Shown here piece after piece: positions 39,316-49,364 of a stretch of 64,000 nucleotides of DNA (positions are counted from its first letter, which is position 1; each line of letters opens with the position of its first letter). Below the pieces are notes generated by a model. The model saw only the letters and a program-made list of their open reading frames with translations, made no database searches and was not told where the DNA came from. The stretch is from Candidatus Phaeomarinobacter ectocarpi (lineage in GTDB: Bacteria; Pseudomonadota; Alphaproteobacteria; CGMCC-115125): the NCBI RefSeq assembly GCF_000689395.1, contig NZ_HG966617.1, forward strand, positions 1,126,753 to 1,190,752, in the 5' to 3' direction. A program made the position numbers and the translations under genes.

Positions 39316-40648
39316 ACTGACCTGCCTTCAAAAATTTGGCTGGATTCTGGACTTTTCCATCAACCCAGACCTCATAGTGGAGGTGCGGGCCTGTGGAGCG
39401 ACCAGATGATCCTACCTTGCCAAGAGTTTCACGAAACTCAACAACGTCGCCAACTTTGACTTTAATGCTGGCTAGATGAGCGTAGCGCGTCTTTATGCCA
39501 TTTCCATGGTCAACTTCGACGAACCGCCCATAGGCGCCACGCCAGCCCGCATAGACGACCTTACCGGCCATGGGAGCGTGCACTTTGGTGCCGTAGGGTC
39601 CGGCAAAATCAATGCCGGAGTGGAATGCAAGCTTGCGGTTGAAGGGATCAACGCGCGCGCCGAAGTTACTTGTGGTCTCAATGCCATAGATCGGTTTTGC
39701 CAGCGGCAGTTGCCGAAGGGCCTGATTGAGAACGGAAATCCGATCCAGATTGGTAGCAACCCGGAAAATCTGTCGGTCAAACCCTTCGCTGGTCTCGCCA
39801 TCCGGCAGAACCGTGTCTGCGAAGTTGATGAACGGGCCACCTTCAGCCACGGCCTCAAGGGTCATGTCTTCCGCCATCGCATCCGGGTCGAAGCCGGTCA
39901 TGCGGATGATGGACTCAATTTCTTTGATCTCCAGATCAGTTTCTTCTTCGATCCGGTTAACCAGGTGCTGCTGCACAAGATCCAGATTTTCAAGCCGGTG
40001 ATCCATGAACGCGACTTTTTCTTCATGGCGAAGACCGTCGGCTGCCTGGGCAAGGTCGGTATATGCACCGCCCTGGCCGCTGGAACTGTTCATGTTGAGA
40101 TGTGGTGGCGAAACTTGAACCCGGCTCTCACGAAAGGCGCCTTCGACCGGTGCTGGCCGAAGCATAATACGGGTCTCCCCATCAGCCTTGCGCTTGTTGG
40201 TCCCGGGCAGACCGGCAACTTTCTTGCGCATGTCATCAAGCTGGCTGCGCACTTCGCGGCTGTGGTTCAAAAGGTCTGCGAGAAGGCCGTGCTTGGCTTC
40301 CAGATCGCTTGTCTGCGACAGGAAGCGCGACTGGGCGAGGACCATCTCAGTGGACACTTCATCATAGGACGACTGCATCTCAGCAATGCGCTGCTCGTAG
40401 GCAGACTGCATGCGAATGAACTTGCGGTCTTTGGCGGCGATGATCTGGTCCTGGAAAACCACGTTCACCGACGTAAAGCCGACCCAACCCAGGAAAAAGA
40501 CCGCGCCCAAGGCAAGGACGGCCTGCGTCCACGCTGACAGGGCCATGAACTGGACCTGTCCATGGCTGCGCAAATAGAACTGGCGTTCGGTGAATACTCG
40601 GCGGAACCCCCGTACCACCGAACCCGAAAAATCGGAGTTATTTGACAC
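39296..40648 (-). CDS. M23-family metallopeptidase (membrane-anchored)
   Basis: 450 residues. One N-terminal membrane helix (35-55), a coiled-coil region (55-120), then a LytM-type M23 domain at the C-terminus: zinc ligands in FHSGIDFAGPYGTKV (HxxxD) and HLHYEVWVDG (HxH). It is a likely peptidoglycan D,D-endopeptidase or amidase activator in the periplasm. The overlap with the bactofilin gene suggests a shared role in cell shape or septation. Confidence 0.93.
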   Translation of the reverse strand: MSNNSDFSGSVVRGFRRVFTERQFYLRSHGQVQFMALSAWTQAVLALGAVFFLGWVGFTSVNVVFQDQIIAAKDRKFIRMQSAYEQRIAEMQSSYDEVSTEMVLAQSRFLSQTSDLEAKHGLLADLLNHSREVRSQLDDMRKKVAGLPGTNKRKADGETRIMLRPAPVEGAFRESRVQVSPPHLNMNSSSGQGGAYTDLAQAADGLRHEEKVAFMDHRLENLDLVQQHLVNRIEEETDLEIKEIESIIRMTGFDPDAMAEDMTLEAVAEGGPFINFADTVLPDGETSEGFDRQIFRVATNLDRISVLNQALRQLPLAKPIYGIETTSNFGARVDPFNRKLAFHSGIDFAGPYGTKVHAPMAGKVVYAGWRGAYGRFVEVDHGNGIKTRYAHLASIKVKVGDVVEFRETLGKVGSSGRSTGPHLHYEVWVDGKVQNPAKFLKAGQYVLEEG

Positions 40649-40884
40649 TTTACCCCTCTAAGCGTCTGAGCCCCCAAGAAGGGGCATAGAACCGTATTGC
40701 TTCAGCGATTTCAACCGGTTGAGGTTAAGAATCCCTAACCTAGTTAATCGAAATCAACCCAAAAGCGTTTCAAAAGCGGACAGGCGCCAGCAGCTGGACC
40801 TCGCCTTGCGAAATTTTCCCGCAGAATTCGGAGGAAAAATCACTTTCACCTACCCGAACAAGGGGACGTCAGAAACAATGCAGG

Positions 40885-41697
40885 TCATGTGCCAGCGAAC
40901 AATGCGGCCAACCCTGCTTCACGTCGTGCATCCTCATTGAATGGGCCTTTAAGCTTACCCGTGTGATAGGCATCAACCGATGCGTCAAAAAGCTCTTTTG
41001 GGTCCCGGTTGCGACGCATGGCTGCGTCAGCGAACCAGGTGACACCTGCGGACACATGTCCAATTTCGTCGTCGTAGATTGTCTGCAGGACTTTGGCGCT
41101 TTGTTGGTCGCCGGCCCGCTCCAATGCAGAGACTGTTTGAGGAGTGACGTCCAGCCCGCGGGCCTCGTGCACCAGCGGGACGATAGCCAGACGGGCCGCA
41201 AAGTCGTGAGAGGTGGCCTCAGCGGCCTGCCAGAGTCCGTCATGAGCCGGGAGGTCGCCATATGTGGCATCCAATTCGCGGAGCCGAGCTTCCAGCATCA
41301 AGAAGTGTTTGCCTTCTTCGTCGGCCACTTTCACCCAGTCATCAGCAAATGCTGTCGGCAGAGGGGTCTCCCTGTCGTTGGTAAACCGTGCAAGAAGATC
41401 GCAAGCCAGATCAATTGCATTGAGTTCAATGTGTGCAAGGGCGTGGAGGAGGGCGATGCGCCCGGCCAAACTGCCCGGTCCGCGACGTTTCATGGCGCGG
41501 GGAGCAAGCAGCTCTGGCTTGCTCGGGCGAGCCGGGCGGTCGGGCACCTCTACCTTTAAGCCGGGCCACTGCAGTTTGCCGCTGCGCCAGTCGGCAGCCA
41601 TGCGCCTGACAGCCAGCGCTTTTTCAGACGCATTGGCAGTCATCAGCACAGCAACGGCCTGGGCCGCCAGGCCGTGGTTGGGTGCCGATGCACTCAA
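40885..41697 (-). CDS. DUF455 ferritin-like domain protein
   Basis: 270 residues. The middle and C-terminal halves show a four-helix ferritin-like fold with metal-ligand patterns AHIELNAIDLACD, DEEGKHFLMLEARL, LVHEARGLDVTPQ and YDDEIGHVSAGVTWF, the DUF455 signature. Function is unknown; a di-iron centre is inferred. The start overlaps the bcp stop by 4 bp (ATGA), so bcp and this gene are coupled, which would fit a redox or iron role. Confidence 0.9.
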   Translation of the reverse strand: MSASAPNHGLAAQAVAVLMTANASEKALAVRRMAADWRSGKLQWPGLKVEVPDRPARPSKPELLAPRAMKRRGPGSLAGRIALLHALAHIELNAIDLACDLLARFTNDRETPLPTAFADDWVKVADEEGKHFLMLEARLRELDATYGDLPAHDGLWQAAEATSHDFAARLAIVPLVHEARGLDVTPQTVSALERAGDQQSAKVLQTIYDDEIGHVSAGVTWFADAAMRRNRDPKELFDASVDAYHTGKLKGPFNEDARREAGLAALFAGT

Positions 41698-42164
41698 AGC
41701 GCTTTTACAGCCTCAAGGACATCCTCCACGTGCCCTGGAACTTTCACCTTGCGCCAGACCCGGGCAATCTTGCCATTGCTGTCGATTAGAAACGTCGAGC
41801 GCTCAATGCCCATATACTTGCGGCCATACATGCTCTTTTCCACCCAGACGCCATACGCCTCTGTCACCTTGCCCTCTTCATCCGATCCAAGGGCGATCTT
41901 GAGGTCATGCTTGTCTTTGAATTTGTCATGCTTTTTCACAGGGTCTCGTGAGACCCCAAGAATAGCAGCTCCGGCTTTTTCGAACGCCTTCAAATGTTCC
42001 GTGAAACCGATTGCCTGCTTGGTGCAACCCGATGTGTCGTCCTTTGGATAGAAGTACAAAACCAGTGGCTGGCCTTTGTAGTCCTTGAGGGCGGTTTTGC
42101 CGTCGCCATCTGTCGGCATGGAAAATGCCGGGGCTTTTTTGCCTTCTACCAGTTCGCTCGCCAT
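41694..42164 (-). CDS. bcp: Thioredoxin-dependent peroxiredoxin Bcp
   Basis: 156 residues from ATG 42164, which has GGGAG in front. The active site is YPKDDTSGCTKQ: the peroxidatic Cys of the PxxxTxxC motif reads DTSGCTKQ, with no second Cys five residues later. The C-terminal part has DSNGKIARVWRKVKVPGHVEDVL. It reduces peroxides using thioredoxin. It forms an operon with the DUF455 gene and is divergent from the AsmA-like gene. Confidence 0.96.
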   Translation of the reverse strand: MASELVEGKKAPAFSMPTDGDGKTALKDYKGQPLVLYFYPKDDTSGCTKQAIGFTEHLKAFEKAGAAILGVSRDPVKKHDKFKDKHDLKIALGSDEEGKVTEAYGVWVEKSMYGRKYMGIERSTFLIDSNGKIARVWRKVKVPGHVEDVLEAVKAL

Positions 42165-42403
42165 TCTTATGTCTCCCGTAAAGTTGCTTGCCGGCCGGCG
42201 TGTGTCGGTTCGTCTGACGCGCAAAGGCCATAATTGAGCAATATGGTGCGCTCCGAGGAAATGGGCACCTCTGTACACCCTTTTGGCCACGGTTTTTGCC
42301 ATTATGGGCGTTGATTCGATAGGGCTTTCACGGAAATCGATGAAAGCCAGCTGGTCTCGCGCATATGTGAGGGGCAGCACACAGGAAACGAGATACTGAC
42401 CTT

Positions 42404-45400
42404 TTGATCCGTCCGGCTACCAAAATCGCTCTCGAAGTTGTTGCGGGGCTTTCCGCCGTCGCGTTGCTGCTTGCTGCGGCGGCTGCATGGCGGTTGTCGC
42501 AGGGCCCACTGCCGGTCAGCTTCCTGACGCCATTTGTCGAGCAGGCTGCCAACGATCAATTACCCGACAATCGCATTGATATCGAAGACATGGTCATCGC
42601 CTGGGCGGATGGGCAAGGCGCCCTGGAGCTGCAGGCGGTCAATGTCGTCATCCTTGGTGAAGAAGATCAGGAAGTTGTGTCGGTGCCGAAACTGGCAATC
42701 GACTTCAACCTGCGCGCCGCGCTTGCGGGCCGGTTGGTGCCCAAAAAACTGGTGTTTGAAGGCGCATCGCTAACGCTGGTGCGAAGTGCAGAAGGCACAA
42801 TCAGCTTCGGCCTGACCAGAAACGGTGCAGCGCTTCCCGCACCGGAGCCTGCGGTGTCGGAGGAGGGCGATGCTCTGTTGGCCACGCTTATTGAGGCCGT
42901 GGCATCCCCTGGAGACGATGCAGATGCGGGTCGACATCTGGAAGGGCTTAGCATCCGCGATGCCGCGATCACCGTATTTGATCAACGGTCAGGTGGTCTT
43001 TGGCTGGCATCCGATGTGGGACTTGAATTTCGCAATACACCAATCGGAATGGCCGGCGTCATAAATGCTCATGTTCTATCTCCAGGCGGGGAGTGGGATT
43101 TCATAGGGACTGTTCGCGCCTCGGGTCCTGATGAACCTGTGGTCATTGTGGCGAACCTCAACAACATCATGCTCCCGGATTTTGCACGGACGATGGTTGC
43201 GCTTGAACCGCTTGCAATGATCAACAGCGCCGTCTCGGGCCGGGTGACGGCGAAGCTGAACCGAGATGGCCTCTCCATTGCGGACCTTGAAGTCGATTTG
43301 AATGCCGGGCCCGGAGAACTCGTTCTGCCGATCAATGAGCCCGAGCCTTTCTATCCACCAAAGCCACTTGGCTATGACGGCAAGCCACAACCTGAAGACA
43401 TCCCGCCGCCCTACACACCTCGCCCCTGGAGTTATGAGATTGATAGTGCGCACATCAAAGGCCGGGTGACCTGGCCGGAAGGTGTTGTCGAACTGGATGA
43501 GCTTGCCGTCAAAGGCGAGGCCATCGACCTGTCGGTGGCTGGTCGCGGCGAGATAACCGTTGCCGATGCCGGCGGCATCGAAGACGTGTATTTGTCCGTC
43601 GAGACGCAGCCTGTTGCTATCAATATTCCAAACGTCACGGTTGGTATCGCGCGAGTTGATGGGCTTGAGGCGACACTGAAATATGCGCTCGGAGACGGCC
43701 GTCTCGACATTGAAAACGCGTCGATGGCACTTGGAGAAGGATATGTGTCGGTCGCTGGACAGCTCTCCGGTCTGACAGAAGGACCACTTTCTGTGGTGCT
43801 TGACGGGGAGATAGAGCAACTGCTCGTAAGTGACTTGATGCAGATGTGGCCACCCAGAGTAGGCACCGGTGCACGCGATTGGGTTGTCTCAAACATCACA
43901 GGCGGATACCTCGATCAAGGTGTCCTCAAAATCGATGCGCCCGATGGCGCGCTTGATGCTACGCCGCTTCCTGACGATGCCGTTTCTCTCAACGTGCAAT
44001 TTGCAGACTTGCAGGTGCGCTACCTGGGTGATCTCTCTCCCATTCGCTACGCGCGCGGGTCGCTGGATCTGAAGGGCAATGCGTTTGAGGCAAAGATGGT
44101 TGGGGGTGAAATTGCCCCCCCGTCGGGTGGTCTCATTCAGGTAACTGACGGAAGCTTCAGGACAGAAGACTTCCACATTCGTGGTAACGACGCTTTCATT
44201 GATGTGAAGGCGGCCGGATCCATGACCGCTATTCTTTCGCTGATTGATCAGGAACCGCTCGGCTACATAAGCCGCTTTGGCCTTGACCCGAATGAGGTGT
44301 CAGGAACGGGTACCACCCAGATCAAGGTAACGCTGCCAATGCGCAGTTTGCTGTTGTTCGAGGATGTCGGCTTTGGTGCGTCCGGACGCGCAACCCAGCT
44401 TGATATGCCGGATATCAGCCAGGGTGTGACGCTCAACGGTGGTGACATGGCCTTCACTGTGTCGAACACGCATTTGAGAGCCAATGGCACCATGGTCTTG
44501 GCGGGAACGCCAATCTCGCTGAAATGGGTTGAGGACTTCAATGCGGGCAAAAGACCAGGCAGCACGTTTGATGTCACAGGTATCTTTGACGACGCCACCC
44601 GAACTCAGCTTGGCGTCGGTATCGTCCGGAACATTCAGGGGTCTCTTCCTGTGCAGGCTGTTCTCAAGGGACGAGGCCCTGATATTGCGACAGCCGAATT
44701 TGAAGCTGACCTCGGCCCTGTAACGGTCGTGGAACCATTGATTGCATGGCGTAAAGATTCGGGCGTTCCCGCAACTCTGGCAGGCAATTACACGCAGGCC
44801 GATGACGGCAGCATAACTCTGTCGGGAATGAGCATGTCAGGTCAGGGCGTTCAACTGCAGGGCAGCGCTTTTTTCGATCCAAACGGGACCATGCAGCATG
44901 CATCCGTCTCGCGGTTGCTTCTGGCAAATGGAACCGACCTGTCCGGGGTTGCGGTTCGGTCTCCCGAGGACGGAATAGTTCGTATTGACGTGAATGGTCC
45001 CGCGTTTGATGCCCGGGATTTTCTGGATGACCTGTTTGCAGACGCACCAGCTTCTGAAGGGGACGAAGTGTCTGATGAAGTCATTTTAGCGAATGCCAAC
45101 GTGGACCGAGTTACCGCCCATGTGGGGGAAGTGCTGACTGGCGTGACAGCATCCTTGAAGATGGTTGGTTCACGTATGCAGGAACTGTCGGTGGACGGTG
45201 TATTTGAGACCGGTGGGGACCTCGACATCGAGATGAAGCCGACGACCTATGGCACCCGGAAGGTTGAAGCAACATCTCGCAATGCGGGCGCCGTGCTTCG
45301 GGGGCTGGACCTCTACGACAATATGGATGGCGGCAATGTGGATTTTTCAGCTGAGATTGACGATCGACTGGACGGCAGTCCACTGGAAGGACGCCTGACC

Positions 45401-45979
45401 GGCGACACACTGCGCATCCGAAATGCACCTATCGTGGCTGATGTTTTGACACTCGGTTCACTGACAGGCATCAGGGATACACTTCAGGGTGAGGGCATCT
45501 TGTTCACCCGGCTGGACGCACCGGTGCGGGTCAATGCGCGAGCCATCGACCTGAAAGACGCGATCCTGTCCGGACCTGCGATCGGTGCAACCATCAAGGG
45601 TCATGTGGATCGTGAGACCGATGAGATTGACCTGGGCGGCACAATCATTCCGGCATACACCGTCAACAGCTTTCTTGGGAACATTCCCGTCATTGGTGAA
45701 CTTTTCGTTGGCCGAGAAGGTGAGGGTGTTTTCGGCATCACCTACGGAATTTCAGGCAAATCCAACGATCCGGAAGTGATCGTAAATCCCGCAGCGGCCC
45801 TTCTGCCGGGCATCCTGCGCCGTATTTTTGAGATTGGCGGCAGCGCGAGCGACGACGTTCCAACGAACACGCCAACTGAACCCAATGTTTCCCCGGAAAA
45901 CAGTCAGCCCGCCGATGTAGATACAACTGCAGAAGCTGCGCCGGAAAGCAGCGCGCGCGGCGCGGGTGATGACGGCTAG
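42404..45979 (+). CDS. AsmA/YhdP-like giant envelope protein (DUF3971)
   Basis: 1191 residues from a TTG codon. No ATG or GTG lies in frame between the upstream stop (42368) and it, so TTG is the best start; AGGA is 17 bp upstream, a long spacing. One N-terminal membrane helix (10-30) is followed by a very long beta-rich chain of repeating hydrophobic strands with no enzyme motif, ending in an AsmA-like C-terminal module (FLGNIPVIGELFVGREGEGVFG). YhdP-type proteins form bridges for phospholipid transport to the outer membrane. The acidic C-terminal tail is low-complexity. It is convergent with tyrS. Confidence 0.88.
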   Translation: MIRPATKIALEVVAGLSAVALLLAAAAAWRLSQGPLPVSFLTPFVEQAANDQLPDNRIDIEDMVIAWADGQGALELQAVNVVILGEEDQEVVSVPKLAIDFNLRAALAGRLVPKKLVFEGASLTLVRSAEGTISFGLTRNGAALPAPEPAVSEEGDALLATLIEAVASPGDDADAGRHLEGLSIRDAAITVFDQRSGGLWLASDVGLEFRNTPIGMAGVINAHVLSPGGEWDFIGTVRASGPDEPVVIVANLNNIMLPDFARTMVALEPLAMINSAVSGRVTAKLNRDGLSIADLEVDLNAGPGELVLPINEPEPFYPPKPLGYDGKPQPEDIPPPYTPRPWSYEIDSAHIKGRVTWPEGVVELDELAVKGEAIDLSVAGRGEITVADAGGIEDVYLSVETQPVAINIPNVTVGIARVDGLEATLKYALGDGRLDIENASMALGEGYVSVAGQLSGLTEGPLSVVLDGEIEQLLVSDLMQMWPPRVGTGARDWVVSNITGGYLDQGVLKIDAPDGALDATPLPDDAVSLNVQFADLQVRYLGDLSPIRYARGSLDLKGNAFEAKMVGGEIAPPSGGLIQVTDGSFRTEDFHIRGNDAFIDVKAAGSMTAILSLIDQEPLGYISRFGLDPNEVSGTGTTQIKVTLPMRSLLLFEDVGFGASGRATQLDMPDISQGVTLNGGDMAFTVSNTHLRANGTMVLAGTPISLKWVEDFNAGKRPGSTFDVTGIFDDATRTQLGVGIVRNIQGSLPVQAVLKGRGPDIATAEFEADLGPVTVVEPLIAWRKDSGVPATLAGNYTQADDGSITLSGMSMSGQGVQLQGSAFFDPNGTMQHASVSRLLLANGTDLSGVAVRSPEDGIVRIDVNGPAFDARDFLDDLFADAPASEGDEVSDEVILANANVDRVTAHVGEVLTGVTASLKMVGSRMQELSVDGVFETGGDLDIEMKPTTYGTRKVEATSRNAGAVLRGLDLYDNMDGGNVDFSAEIDDRLDGSPLEGRLTGDTLRIRNAPIVADVLTLGSLTGIRDTLQGEGILFTRLDAPVRVNARAIDLKDAILSGPAIGATIKGHVDRETDEIDLGGTIIPAYTVNSFLGNIPVIGELFVGREGEGVFGITYGISGKSNDPEVIVNPAAALLPGILRRIFEIGGSASDDVPTNTPTEPNVSPENSQPADVDTTAEAAPESSARGAGDDG

Positions 45980-45983
45980 GTGA

Positions 45984-47234
45984 CTAAGCTTTCTTGATCA
46001 ATACGTGGCGCTTTTTGCCGGCGGAAAGTTTGATTGCGCCATCGCGAATATCATCTTCGCCCAGAGACCGGCGCCAGTCGCTGACCTGATCATCATTGAT
46101 GCGCACGCCGCCCCCGTGCACGAGGCGACGGGCCTCGCTGGTGGAAGCGCTCAGCTTTGCTTCGACCAAAGCTGTGAGAAGACCAAGCCCATCAGCCCAC
46201 ATATCGGCTGCTATTGCGACGGTCGGCAGGTCGGATGCGACGGAACCTTCTTCAAAGGTTTTGCGAGCTGTTTCCTCGGCAGATTCAGCGGCAGCGCGCC
46301 CGTGCGCCATAGCTGTTGCCTCGGTAGCCAGAACCTTTTTGGCATCATTGAGCTCTGCTCCTTCGAGCTTTTCGAGCCTGCCTATTTCGTCAAGAGACAG
46401 ATCCGTGAAGAGCCGTAAGAGCTTGCCGACGTCCGCATCCTCGCAATTGCGCCAGTACTGCCAGTAGTCATAGGCAGGCAGCATGTCTTCATTTAGCCAG
46501 ACCGCACCATCGGCCGTCTTGCCCATCTTGGTGCCGGACGATGTTGTGAGAAGTGGTGATGTCAGACCGATGAGCGCGGAATCATCCATGCGCCGTCCCA
46601 GGTCGATGCCATTGACGATGTTACCCCATTGATCAGACCCGCCCATTTGCAAGGTGCAGTCGTACCGCCGGTAAAGCTCCGCGAAGTCGTAGGCCTGGAT
46701 AATCATGTAGTTGAATTCCAGGAACGAAAGGTTCTGCTCACGCTCCAGTCGGGCCTTCACGCTTTCAAAAGACAACATCCGATTGACCGAGAAGTGACGC
46801 CCCACATCTCGCAGGAAATCAACATAATCAAGTCCATCCAGCCATTCACGATTGTCCACCATCAAGGCGCCGGTGGGCCCGTCATCAAAGCTGAGGAATT
46901 TCGAAAAGACCTTGCGGATGCCTTCCTTGTTTTTGGCGATCGCGTCGTCGTCCAGCAGGGGCCGCGCTGAGTCCCGGAACGACGGGTCACCAATGCGGGT
47001 AGTGCCGCCACCAATGACTACGATTGGTCGATGCCCTGCTTTTTGGAGGGCCCGGAGCATCATGATTTGGACAAGTGAGCCCGCATGCAGACTTGGAGCC
47101 GTGCAATCAAAACCGATATAGCCCGTTACCACGCCCTTGGAGAGGTTTTCTTCAAGCGCGTCGGCATCGGAGCATTGTGCAATGAAACCGCGCTCATCGA
47201 GGTGGTTCAGAAAGTCTGATTTGTAGCTCGGCAT
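45984..47234 (-). CDS. tyrS: Tyrosyl-tRNA synthetase
   Basis: 416 residues. The class I signature appears as HAGSLVQIM (HIGH motif) after [13 protein letters not shown], and the KMSKS loop as KMGKTADG. The Tyr/tRNA motif [10 protein letters not shown] is present. A C-terminal S4 domain (about 350-416) binds tRNA. It is divergent from anmK across 160 bp. Confidence 0.97.
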   Translation of the reverse strand: MPSYKSDFLNHLDERGFIAQCSDADALEENLSKGVVTGYIGFDCTAPSLHAGSLVQIMMLRALQKAGHRPIVVIGGGTTRIGDPSFRDSARPLLDDDAIAKNKEGIRKVFSKFLSFDDGPTGALMVDNREWLDGLDYVDFLRDVGRHFSVNRMLSFESVKARLEREQNLSFLEFNYMIIQAYDFAELYRRYDCTLQMGGSDQWGNIVNGIDLGRRMDDSALIGLTSPLLTTSSGTKMGKTADGAVWLNEDMLPAYDYWQYWRNCEDADVGKLLRLFTDLSLDEIGRLEKLEGAELNDAKKVLATEATAMAHGRAAAESAEETARKTFEEGSVASDLPTVAIAADMWADGLGLLTALVEAKLSASTSEARRLVHGGGVRINDDQVSDWRRSLGEDDIRDGAIKLSAGKKRHVLIKKA

Positions 47235-47394
47235 GTTCTGGTCGCTTTGATTGGAGGCGGAAGGCGTGTAGGCCTAAAGGAAATGGCGGGTGATCGATAT
47301 TGGTTCCGTGAAGGCGGGGGATTAGCATGTCGGCCTGCCAACGCAAAGCGTCCCGTGGCGAACGGCAGACCTGCCAAATGACTGGAGCCCGACA

Positions 47395-48528
47395 ATGTCT
47401 GATGCCAATCAACTCCATAAAGCCATCGGGCTCATGAGTGGCACGTCTATGGACGCCGTGGATGCTGCCATCGTGACGACCGACGGTTACTCACATGTCG
47501 AAGCCGGGCCATCCCTTGCGGTACCTTATCCCAGGGCTTTGCGGGATCGGGTGGCCGGCGAGTTGGCAGGCGCAATGGCGTTGTCTGCACCGCGTCCACT
47601 ACCTCAAAACCTGCTCGAGCTGGAGCGTGAGATTACGCTTATGCAGGCTGATGTCGTGAACCAGCTGATGAGTGAAGCCAATATGTCGGCATCAGAGTTT
47701 GATGTGATTGGCTTTCATGGTCAGACCGTCGCGCACCGGCCGGATCAGGGCTGGACGCTGCAACTTGGCGACGGATCGCTGATGGCAGCCGAAACCGGCG
47801 TCGACGTGGTGAATGACTTTCGGTCTGCAGACATGACCGCAGGAGGCGAGGGGGCGCCCCTGGCGCCGCTATATCATTTGGCCCTTGCCCATGACATGAG
47901 CGGCCATCCATTGGCCGTGTTGAATCTTGGCGGGATTGGAAATGTCACCTGGATTGGTCCGAATGACGGCCCAGATCCAGTCGCTTTCGATACAGGTCCT
48001 GCGAATGCCCTGATTGATGAATGGGCGCTAGAAAAAATAGGCGAACCATTTGATCACAATGGCGCCCTTGCCAAGGCAGGCACGGTCAACGAGGCCGTGC
48101 TGAAAACCATGCTGACCAACGCTTATTTCGACCGCAAGCCGCCAAAATCGCTTGATCGACTGGATTTTTCAGCTGAGGCAGCCGCGGAACTATCAAATGC
48201 AGATGGGGCAGCCACATTGGTGGCTTTCACCGTTGAAAGCGTTGCCCGTGCACTGGAGCACCTACCAGAGCCCCCAAAGCAATGGATTGTGGTAGGAGGC
48301 GGGCGCCGTAACCCGGTCCTGATGGGCGAACTGGCGCGTCGGCTTGGGGTGCGCGTCATCGCTGCTGAAGAAGCAGGTTGGCGCGGCGATACGCTGGAGG
48401 CTGAGGCGTTTGCTTACCTGGCCGTGCGCAATCTCAAGGGATTGCCACTATCGGTGCCCACAACCACCGGGGTTTCCAAGCCGATGACAGGCGGCACGCT
48501 ACACAAAACCAGCACGCGCGCCGCCTAG
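47395..48528 (+). CDS. anmK: Anhydro-N-acetylmuramic acid kinase
   Basis: 377 residues. ASKHA-fold kinase of peptidoglycan recycling that phosphorylates and hydrolyses 1,6-anhydro-MurNAc. Motifs: IGLMSGTSMDAVDAAIV (phosphate 1), GFHGQTVAHRP, LNLGGIGNVTWIG (phosphate 2) and VVGGGRRNPVLMGELARRL. The usual alphaproteobacterial neighbour tyrS lies divergently beside it. Confidence 0.96.
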   Translation: MSDANQLHKAIGLMSGTSMDAVDAAIVTTDGYSHVEAGPSLAVPYPRALRDRVAGELAGAMALSAPRPLPQNLLELEREITLMQADVVNQLMSEANMSASEFDVIGFHGQTVAHRPDQGWTLQLGDGSLMAAETGVDVVNDFRSADMTAGGEGAPLAPLYHLALAHDMSGHPLAVLNLGGIGNVTWIGPNDGPDPVAFDTGPANALIDEWALEKIGEPFDHNGALAKAGTVNEAVLKTMLTNAYFDRKPPKSLDRLDFSAEAAAELSNADGAATLVAFTVESVARALEHLPEPPKQWIVVGGGRRNPVLMGELARRLGVRVIAAEEAGWRGDTLEAEAFAYLAVRNLKGLPLSVPTTTGVSKPMTGGTLHKTSTRAA

Positions 48529-48555
48529 GGTCATCTTGGAGGCAGGTAATCAATC

Positions 48556-49233
48556 CTACTTGCCGTCTTTCTTCGCATCTTTCGCCTGCTGATCTTCAAC
48601 AAGGCGTCGGTCGAGATAGGTCGCTACCGTATCAAGCATTTGCTTGGAGCCAGTTTCAAAGAAGTGGTTTGCGCCTTTGATGACTTCCTGATCGATAGTG
48701 ATGCCTTTTTGTGCGCGCAGGCGCTCAACGAGTTTTTCCACATCATCAACCGGCGCCACCTGATCCTGATCACCAGACACGAAGATGCCGGATGACGGGC
48801 AGGGGGCAAGGAAGCTGAAATCATAAGAGTTGGCCGGCGGCGCAACAGAGATGAACCCGTCAATCTCCGGGCGACGCATCAACAGCTGCATGCCAATCCA
48901 GGCGCCGAACGAGAAGCCGGCGACCCAACAGGTGCGGCTGTCGACATTGTAGGTCTGGAGCCAGTCAAGAGCTGCGGCGGCATCAGACAGCTCACCAATC
49001 CCGCCGTCAAAGCCGCCTTGGCTGCGCCCGACACCACGAAAATTGAAGCGCAGCACTGAGAAACCCCGATTAGCGAACATGTAAAACAGTTCGTAGACCG
49101 TCTGATTGTTCATCGTGCCGCCGAACTGCGGATGGGGATGCAGAATCAGCGCAATTGGGGAGTTTGGCTTGCCTTGATGGTGGTAGCGGCCTTCGATACG
49201 GCCCGCAGGGCCGTTGAAAATCACGTCGGGCAT
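48556..49233 (-). CDS. Alpha/beta hydrolase
   Basis: 225 residues with the serine-hydrolase nucleophile elbow in VAGFSFGAWIG, oxyanion region LILHPHPQFGGTMNN, Asp in FVSGDQDQVAP and the catalytic His in VIKGANHFFE. This is the YdeN/YpfH-like family that acts on unknown esters. It ends in a charged Lys/Asp tail. It is divergent from iscR. Confidence 0.92.
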   Translation of the reverse strand: MPDVIFNGPAGRIEGRYHHQGKPNSPIALILHPHPQFGGTMNNQTVYELFYMFANRGFSVLRFNFRGVGRSQGGFDGGIGELSDAAAALDWLQTYNVDSRTCWVAGFSFGAWIGMQLLMRRPEIDGFISVAPPANSYDFSFLAPCPSSGIFVSGDQDQVAPVDDVEKLVERLRAQKGITIDQEVIKGANHFFETGSKQMLDTVATYLDRRLVEDQQAKDAKKDGK

Positions 49234-49301
49234 GGATGGTTTACACCGCGGGGTGGCTGATTAAACCAACCTCACAAGGTTGGTATAGAATACCCACATA
49301 C

Positions 49302-49329
49302 AAAAAATGCCCATTTTTATGGGCTTTTT
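49302..49329. terminator. Bidirectional terminator in hydrolase/iscR intergenic region
   Basis: GCCCAT (49309-49314) pairs with ATGGGC (49319-49324) around a TTTT loop. Five T residues follow on the + strand, and six on the - strand after one base. The hairpin looks like an intrinsic terminator although neither flanking gene ends here. Confidence 0.65.
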
Positions 49330-49339
49330 CCCGCATCCT

Positions 49340-49364
49340 TTTCTTGACTAAAACACTCGGGTTT
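49340..49364 (+). promoter_or_regulatory. IscR type 1 binding site with -35 element of iscR
   Basis: TTGACTAAAACACTCGGG at 49344-49361 fits the type 1 IscR consensus (YYGACTRWWWYAGTCRRS) at all positions but one; the full 25-mer matches at about 21 of 25 by eye. TTGACT doubles as a -35 box and TATTTC, 17 bp downstream (49367-49372), as a -10. An [2Fe-2S]-IscR bound here would repress the suf operon. Confidence 0.6.

Noticed and set aside
39476-40537. 353-codon open frame antisense to the M23 gene
   Set aside because: Shadow of a well-supported peptidase gene with its zinc motifs on the other strand.
40720-40760. CtrA-like half sites (TTAA repeats) upstream of the M23 gene
   Set aside because: Spacing between TTAA and the second half is six, not seven, and the second half does not read TTAA; only GGTTA-N8-TAACC symmetry remains.
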